NCBI RefSeq assembly: GCF_000812945.1
Contig: NZ_JSYM01000002.1
Span: 62,001-126,000, forward strand
Direction of reading: 5' to 3'
Length of the DNA stretch: 64,000 nt
DNA from: Flavobacterium sp. AED
Lineage (GTDB): Bacteria; Bacteroidota; Bacteroidia; Flavobacteriales; Flavobacteriaceae
Part shown: positions 59,853 through 64,000 of the stretch, one piece after another
How positions within the stretch are numbered: the first letter of the stretch is position 1
Layout: each line of letters begins with the position of its first letter
The notes under the pieces: model-generated
Databases searched by the model: none
Told to the model about the DNA's origin: nothing
Seen by the model: only the letters and a program-made list of their open reading frames with translations
Translations under genes and position numbers: made by a program

Positions 59853-62639
59853 TTATCTTTTTAAACTAAAATGGCCTTTTGCTTCTCTACCGTCTTCTAA
59901 TTTTATTGTGAACCAATAATCGTCAGCTGGTAATGGTTCTTTGTGAAATGTACCATCCCAACCAGGGCTTGAAGGAGATAATTGACGAAGTAATTTTCCG
60001 TATCGATCAAAAATGTATATAACTGCATTTTTGTAAAAAGGTGTATTTATTCCTTTTAAATTCCAGTAGTCGTTGTATCCATCATCATTTGGAGTAAAGA
60101 ATTTTGGCGCATCTAATACAGTAAAACTTTTTATTTTTTGACCACATCCATCATTGTTTTCTATTATCAATTCATGAAAACCACCTGGTACATTTTCAAA
60201 AATAGTTGAACTTTGAAAAGGTGTTTCAGTGCCATTTTGAAAATGAATCATGTAGCTGTAATCATTTGGATTGACCACCTCAATTATAACTTGGCTTAAG
60301 GGCTGTAAATCTTGAATTATTATGTTGTTTATTTTTGCTAAATAGGATATCGTTACAATGCATTTTCGTGTTGTTGAGCATCCTGATTTGTTTTTTACAA
60401 TAACACTATATTCGCCTTGTTTGTTTACTGATATTGTAGGAGATGTTTCACCGGTTGACCAAGAATAGGTAAAATCACTGGTAATTGAGGGTGCTAATAT
60501 TCCAGCATCTAATTGTATCGAAGGATTTGTAATTCCCTCACATAGAATTCTATTTTCTAAAACATTAATTTTTGGAGTTGGTTCTACGATAATTTCAAAA
60601 TGTCCAGTTCCATAACAACCTTCATTGTTCTCAGCTCGAAGAAATATTGTTTTTGAAGCTGAAGTGTAATTCTCTTCCAGTTCATTGATTCCTAATGAGG
60701 CATCATCTTCATTGGCATAAAAAAATAAGCGTACATCTGAAGGTAAATTCAATTCAGTTTTTATTAAGCTTTTTTTCTCTTTCAAATTGAACAGACCTTT
60801 TCCTTGGCCAAGATCACATTCGTGCATTGTTTCAGGTAATATTAAAATGCTTTTATTGGCATGTAAAATAACGGATCCTATGCTATAACAAGTAGAGTTG
60901 GGTTGAGTAACTTTTGCAAATATAATTTCATCAGGAATACTGTTGCGGTAATTTACTGGAATTGAGAGGGTGTTCGTATTATCATTATCGGCATCACTAA
61001 CGCTTTGATAATAATATACTTCAAAATCTTTTTTTCCTAAACTAATAGGTTCATTAGCTAAAGCCAAATTGAATGTTGCTAATCCATCTGTAGATATATT
61101 ATCTTGTGTGTCGCATTGAACTAATTTATAGGGTGTCGAAAGTATTTTAGGAACATCATAAATGGTAATTATCTTTTCAAGCGGTTCCCTGTCTTCTCCA
61201 TTTACAGTTTTTATTAACGTTACTTTATAATCACCGGTTTTAGTGTAGGTATGATATGCATCTCTATTTGTAGATGTAGAACCATCTCCAAAATCCCAAA
61301 GGACAGCATCTATCTTTTCGACAGAATTGATATAAAAATGTGTTGATTGGCCGAAACAATTAAACTCATAACTAAATGCATATAAAAAGAGGGAAGTAAT
61401 AAATGGAGGTAAGCCTAATTTTGCTTTTCCTATGCCTAAGTCTATTTCATTTTGTAAAAAATTACAACTGATACCATCTAATTCAGGATTGTTAATAACC
61501 GATAATTTATTGCTAACATTTGCTCCGAAAGGATATCCAGAGCGATATATTTTTTCATCAAGCGCTAATTGTAATGCACCTGCAACATTTGTGGATGAGT
61601 TGATTGTGGTTTTTGACCCAATAATATTTGAGCTTTTTAAGTTAAATTGAATTAATAAGCTTCCTAAAGAAACATCATCGTTACTGAATAGATTTGTAGT
61701 TACATATAACTTTTTAGATTTTGCTGAAAATTCTAATCCATATGGATTTACGCCGTTAAGAATTGAAAATCCATTGCTTACTTTTCCTGTAACGGAATCG
61801 AAATCGAATAGCCATACGTTACCGGTGTTTCTAATTATATTATTTTTTGGACCTAAATCATCATTCTGTTTTACGGAGGTATTCGCTATAGCTATTTTTT
61901 TTCCATTTGGGGATGTTTTTAAATAACCAATAGCATTTGAAAGATAACCACCAATAGGTACATTTAATGGTGTATTAGTTTGGATAGGTTTTTTATCAAC
62001 GCCTTGATTGGTTATTTTGAAGGAATAAAAAGTATTTTTGAAATGAGTAATTACCCAAAAAGAAACACCATCTCCATGTTGTACTGCTGTGATTTTTTCG
62101 GAGCATTTAAATTTTACATCTTCATCATTATTTGTATCATAGGTTATGAGGTGTATGTTTTTTTCTTTAATGGAAATATCTCCTAAACCATTATTTAATC
62201 TTAAATCAACTAAGGAGTAGTTTAGTCCATTATTGGGCGGATCTTCATCATTTAGGGGATTACTGTCTACATTTGCAGGAAGTGGTTGATCGACGGTGAA
62301 AATATAATATAAATTGGGATTGTTTGGTTTTGGAACTATAATCGCTGATTGTGTGCTTGAGTTATGTCCCAGTAAACCATAACCATTTGGCATTATCTGA
62401 TGTGATTTATCATATACAATTGAACCATCTGTATAAAAAAGTAAATTCCCATTTTTATCAGAAATAGTTGCACACCCTTCGGCAGTATTCAATTGACCGT
62501 TTATTAAGGCAACAGGGCTTCCGGAATTAAAATCTAAACCAGCTCCAGCACCAAAGTACCAGTTTGCAGCTTCTTTTTGTGCAAAAGTAGTAATTGAAAA
62601 AAACAGAAGAAAAAAGATAATTAGTGTACTGTATTTCAT
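59853..62639 (-). CDS. T9SS type B secreted protein with PKD domain
   Basis: A 928-residue exported protein; signal peptide ends TTFAQKE (about residue 21). A long N-terminal part (about 25-430) resembles a beta-propeller of the kind in Bacteroidetes surface proteins (ISDKNGNLLFYTDGSIVYD-type). A PKD-like domain is at about 430-495 (LWDFGDGSTSTNRDAYHTYTKTGDYKVTL, in parts). Further Ig-like repeats follow, and residues about 840-928 are the type B T9SS sorting domain (FFTPNDDGYNDYWNLKG, IYIFDRYGKLL, GWDGTF, LPADDYWFTIKLEDGREAKGHFSLKR, in parts). It is exported by the T9SS to the cell surface, possibly as an adhesin. Role unknown. Confidence 0.88.
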   Translation of the reverse strand: MKYSTLIIFFLLFFSITTFAQKEAANWYFGAGAGLDFNSGSPVALINGQLNTAEGCATISDKNGNLLFYTDGSIVYDKSHQIMPNGYGLLGHNSSTQSAIIVPKPNNPNLYYIFTVDQPLPANVDSNPLNDEDPPNNGLNYSLVDLRLNNGLGDISIKEKNIHLITYDTNNDEDVKFKCSEKITAVQHGDGVSFWVITHFKNTFYSFKITNQGVDKKPIQTNTPLNVPIGGYLSNAIGYLKTSPNGKKIAIANTSVKQNDDLGPKNNIIRNTGNVWLFDFDSVTGKVSNGFSILNGVNPYGLEFSAKSKKLYVTTNLFSNDDVSLGSLLIQFNLKSSNIIGSKTTINSSTNVAGALQLALDEKIYRSGYPFGANVSNKLSVINNPELDGISCNFLQNEIDLGIGKAKLGLPPFITSLFLYAFSYEFNCFGQSTHFYINSVEKIDAVLWDFGDGSTSTNRDAYHTYTKTGDYKVTLIKTVNGEDREPLEKIITIYDVPKILSTPYKLVQCDTQDNISTDGLATFNLALANEPISLGKKDFEVYYYQSVSDADNDNTNTLSIPVNYRNSIPDEIIFAKVTQPNSTCYSIGSVILHANKSILILPETMHECDLGQGKGLFNLKEKKSLIKTELNLPSDVRLFFYANEDDASLGINELEENYTSASKTIFLRAENNEGCYGTGHFEIIVEPTPKINVLENRILCEGITNPSIQLDAGILAPSITSDFTYSWSTGETSPTISVNKQGEYSVIVKNKSGCSTTRKCIVTISYLAKINNIIIQDLQPLSQVIIEVVNPNDYSYMIHFQNGTETPFQSSTIFENVPGGFHELIIENNDGCGQKIKSFTVLDAPKFFTPNDDGYNDYWNLKGINTPFYKNAVIYIFDRYGKLLRQLSPSSPGWDGTFHKEPLPADDYWFTIKLEDGREAKGHFSLKR

Positions 62640-62655
62640 GTTTGTTTTAAACTAA

Positions 62656-62663
62656 CAAATATA
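62656..62663 (-). promoter_or_regulatory. Candidate -7 element upstream of the T9SS gene
   Basis: On the minus strand TATATTTG matches the -7 consensus exactly. The -33 region at about 19 bases is only TTT. It is 17 bases before the start codon. Confidence 0.4.
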
Positions 62664-62720
62664 GTTAATATGTATATGAAAAATAAATTTTAACATAAAA
62701 CGTGAATATTGTTTAATATT

Positions 62721-64000
62721 TTATCTTTTTAAACTAAAATGGCCTTTTGCTTCTCTACCGTCTTCTAATTTTAGGGTATACCAGTAATCGTCTGCGGGTA
62801 AAAGAAAACCATTAAAAGTTCCATCCCATCCTTGATTTGAAGTGTTTATTTGTTGAAGAAGTTTTCCATAACGATCAAAAATATAAATGATAGAATTTTT
62901 ATTGAAACTGGCATTTACTCCTTTTATATTCCAATAATCATTTTGGCCATCGCCATTAGGTGTAAAAAATTTAGGAACTCCAATTACAGCTACTGATTGA
63001 CTAACGATTCCGCAGCCATTTTTATCATTAATGTATATTTCATGAATTCCGGCTGAAACATTATTGAAGAAATTGGATTCTTGAAAAGGTCCAAATGAAG
63101 CATCCATACTATATTCGTATTGCCCTTGTCCTGTTACATTTATGGTTATAGAATTTGAATCGGATAAATCAACTATATCAATGTTAGCAATTTTAGCAAC
63201 ATCCGAAGCAGTAACTTTTATCGTTCGTATTCTGCTACAACCGGCAAGCGAGCTAACTTCTACGGTATAATCACCTTCTTGATTTACATTCAAAGTAGGT
63301 GCTGTTTCGTTTGGTAAAATAATTCCATCTTTCTTCCAAACATAAGTATAATCACTTGTTGGTGAGCCATCTTGAATTCCGGAACCTAGTTTTACAAAAA
63401 AAGTGGGAAGGTTGGAACATACCAATTCATTTTCTTCAAAATCTTCGTTAGTATCGATATTAGGTTTTGGATTTACTTTTAATGTAATTCGGGGACTTAA
63501 ACCATAACAGGCGTTATCAGCGGTACTTTCCACACGAACCCAAATTTTTTGTTCAGTTGGATAACCATCATTTCTATAGTTTGTAGTATTTGTAATTTCA
63601 TCGCTTTCAGACAAAGCATCTGCTTCATTTTTGTAATATTTTACAGAATAGGAAGAATCTGGCATAGGAAGAATTGAGAGTATATCAGTTGTTACACTAC
63701 TAAAATCAAAAGTAGAAATTCCATCAGTATCGTTATTAGTAATGCCTAAGTCATCACAATTTGAAAAAGTGCGACTGAATGTGGCTGGAATTTGAGTAGT
63801 AGAAACTACTAAGGTAATTTGGACTGTATTATAGCATCCATTGCCATTTTCTACTCTAGTCCAAGCATTCATACTACCAACTGTTGTATTTTTAAAAGCG
63901 AAAGGGTTTGAAATTAAATTAGCTCTATCAGCTGTTTGAGCTCCTGAAAGTGTGGTGTAATAGGTGAAAGTTTCGGAGGCAAAATTAGATGAGATAACAT
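62721..64000 (-). CDS. T9SS type B secreted protein, 5' part outside window
   Basis: The frame stays open from the stop at 62721 to the right edge, so the gene begins beyond 64000; the first ATG inside the window, at 63872, is an internal codon (SNFASETFTYY... precedes it in frame). The visible 426 codons are Ig-like repeats (VVSTTQIPATFSRTF, STTQ-type linkers) and end in a type B T9SS sorting domain (FFTPNGDGQNDYWNIKG, IYIFDRYGKLLQQ, LPADDYWYTLKLEDGREA, in parts). It is a paralogue of the gene just downstream at 59853. The last 53 bases of both genes are identical. Confidence 0.85.
   Translation of the reverse strand, partial: VISSNFASETFTYYTTLSGAQTADRANLISNPFAFKNTTVGSMNAWTRVENGNGCYNTVQITLVVSTTQIPATFSRTFSNCDDLGITNNDTDGISTFDFSSVTTDILSILPMPDSSYSVKYYKNEADALSESDEITNTTNYRNDGYPTEQKIWVRVESTADNACYGLSPRITLKVNPKPNIDTNEDFEENELVCSNLPTFFVKLGSGIQDGSPTSDYTYVWKKDGIILPNETAPTLNVNQEGDYTVEVSSLAGCSRIRTIKVTASDVAKIANIDIVDLSDSNSITINVTGQGQYEYSMDASFGPFQESNFFNNVSAGIHEIYINDKNGCGIVSQSVAVIGVPKFFTPNGDGQNDYWNIKGVNASFNKNSIIYIFDRYGKLLQQINTSNQGWDGTFNGFLLPADDYWYTLKLEDGREAKGHFSLKR

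Overview
The window reads as chromosomal DNA of a Flavobacterium-like member of the Bacteroidetes. Supporting signs are the AT-rich sequence, a SusC/SusD pair, two proteins with C-terminal type IX secretion (T9SS type B) sorting domains, an archaeal/eukaryal-type prolyl-tRNA synthetase, and promoters of the Bacteroidetes form (TTG, about 19 bases, TAnnTTTG). No insertion sequence, phage gene or CRISPR array was seen.

Bases 1-24104 form a mannan/galactomannan utilisation locus. On the minus strand are a GH28-like protein cut by the left edge, a GH5 mannanase, and a tight operon of GH26 mannanase, GPH-family sugar symporter, GH130 mannosyl-glucose phosphorylase and mannobiose 2-epimerase. Together these give the known route mannan > mannobiose > mannosyl-glucose > mannose 1-phosphate + glucose. 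A divergent AraC-type regulator follows, then a large FG-GAP/ASPIC protein, SusC, SusD, and a GH2-GH27-GH5 operon that can remove galactose branches and cut the backbone.

Bases 24328-27012 hold a five-gene operon of small exported proteins (Rieske protein, OB-fold protein, DUF5777 barrel, monohaem cytochrome, YceI protein) that looks like an uncharacterised envelope redox module. Near-identical hairpin terminators lie on both sides of it.

Bases 27081-42021 are an amine or omega-amino-acid catabolic island. It contains three class III aminotransferases, three aldehyde dehydrogenases, three related GNAT acetyltransferases plus a fourth unrelated one, a YtcJ-like amidohydrolase, an NhaC-type transporter and an Lrp/AsnC regulator. 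The combination suggests an N-acetylated-intermediate route, but the substrate is unknown.

Bases 42076-64000 are mostly housekeeping and envelope genes: two outer-membrane barrels, a carbonic anhydrase with a SulP transporter, a peptidoglycan amidase, rimO, a FadL-like protein, a Tyr/Gly-rich lipoprotein, proS, three tRNA-Glu genes, rpsT, a sensor kinase with response regulator, typA and two T9SS type B proteins (the second cut by the right edge).

The most unusual non-coding signals are (i) an element present twice (2910-2989 and 50645-50715) whose paired arms differ in sequence but keep pairing, as in a structured RNA; (ii) a nested palindrome of about 203 bp (3139-3341) built from two REP-like units in mirror order; and (iii) a terminator-like hairpin just before the GH2-GH27-GH5 operon.
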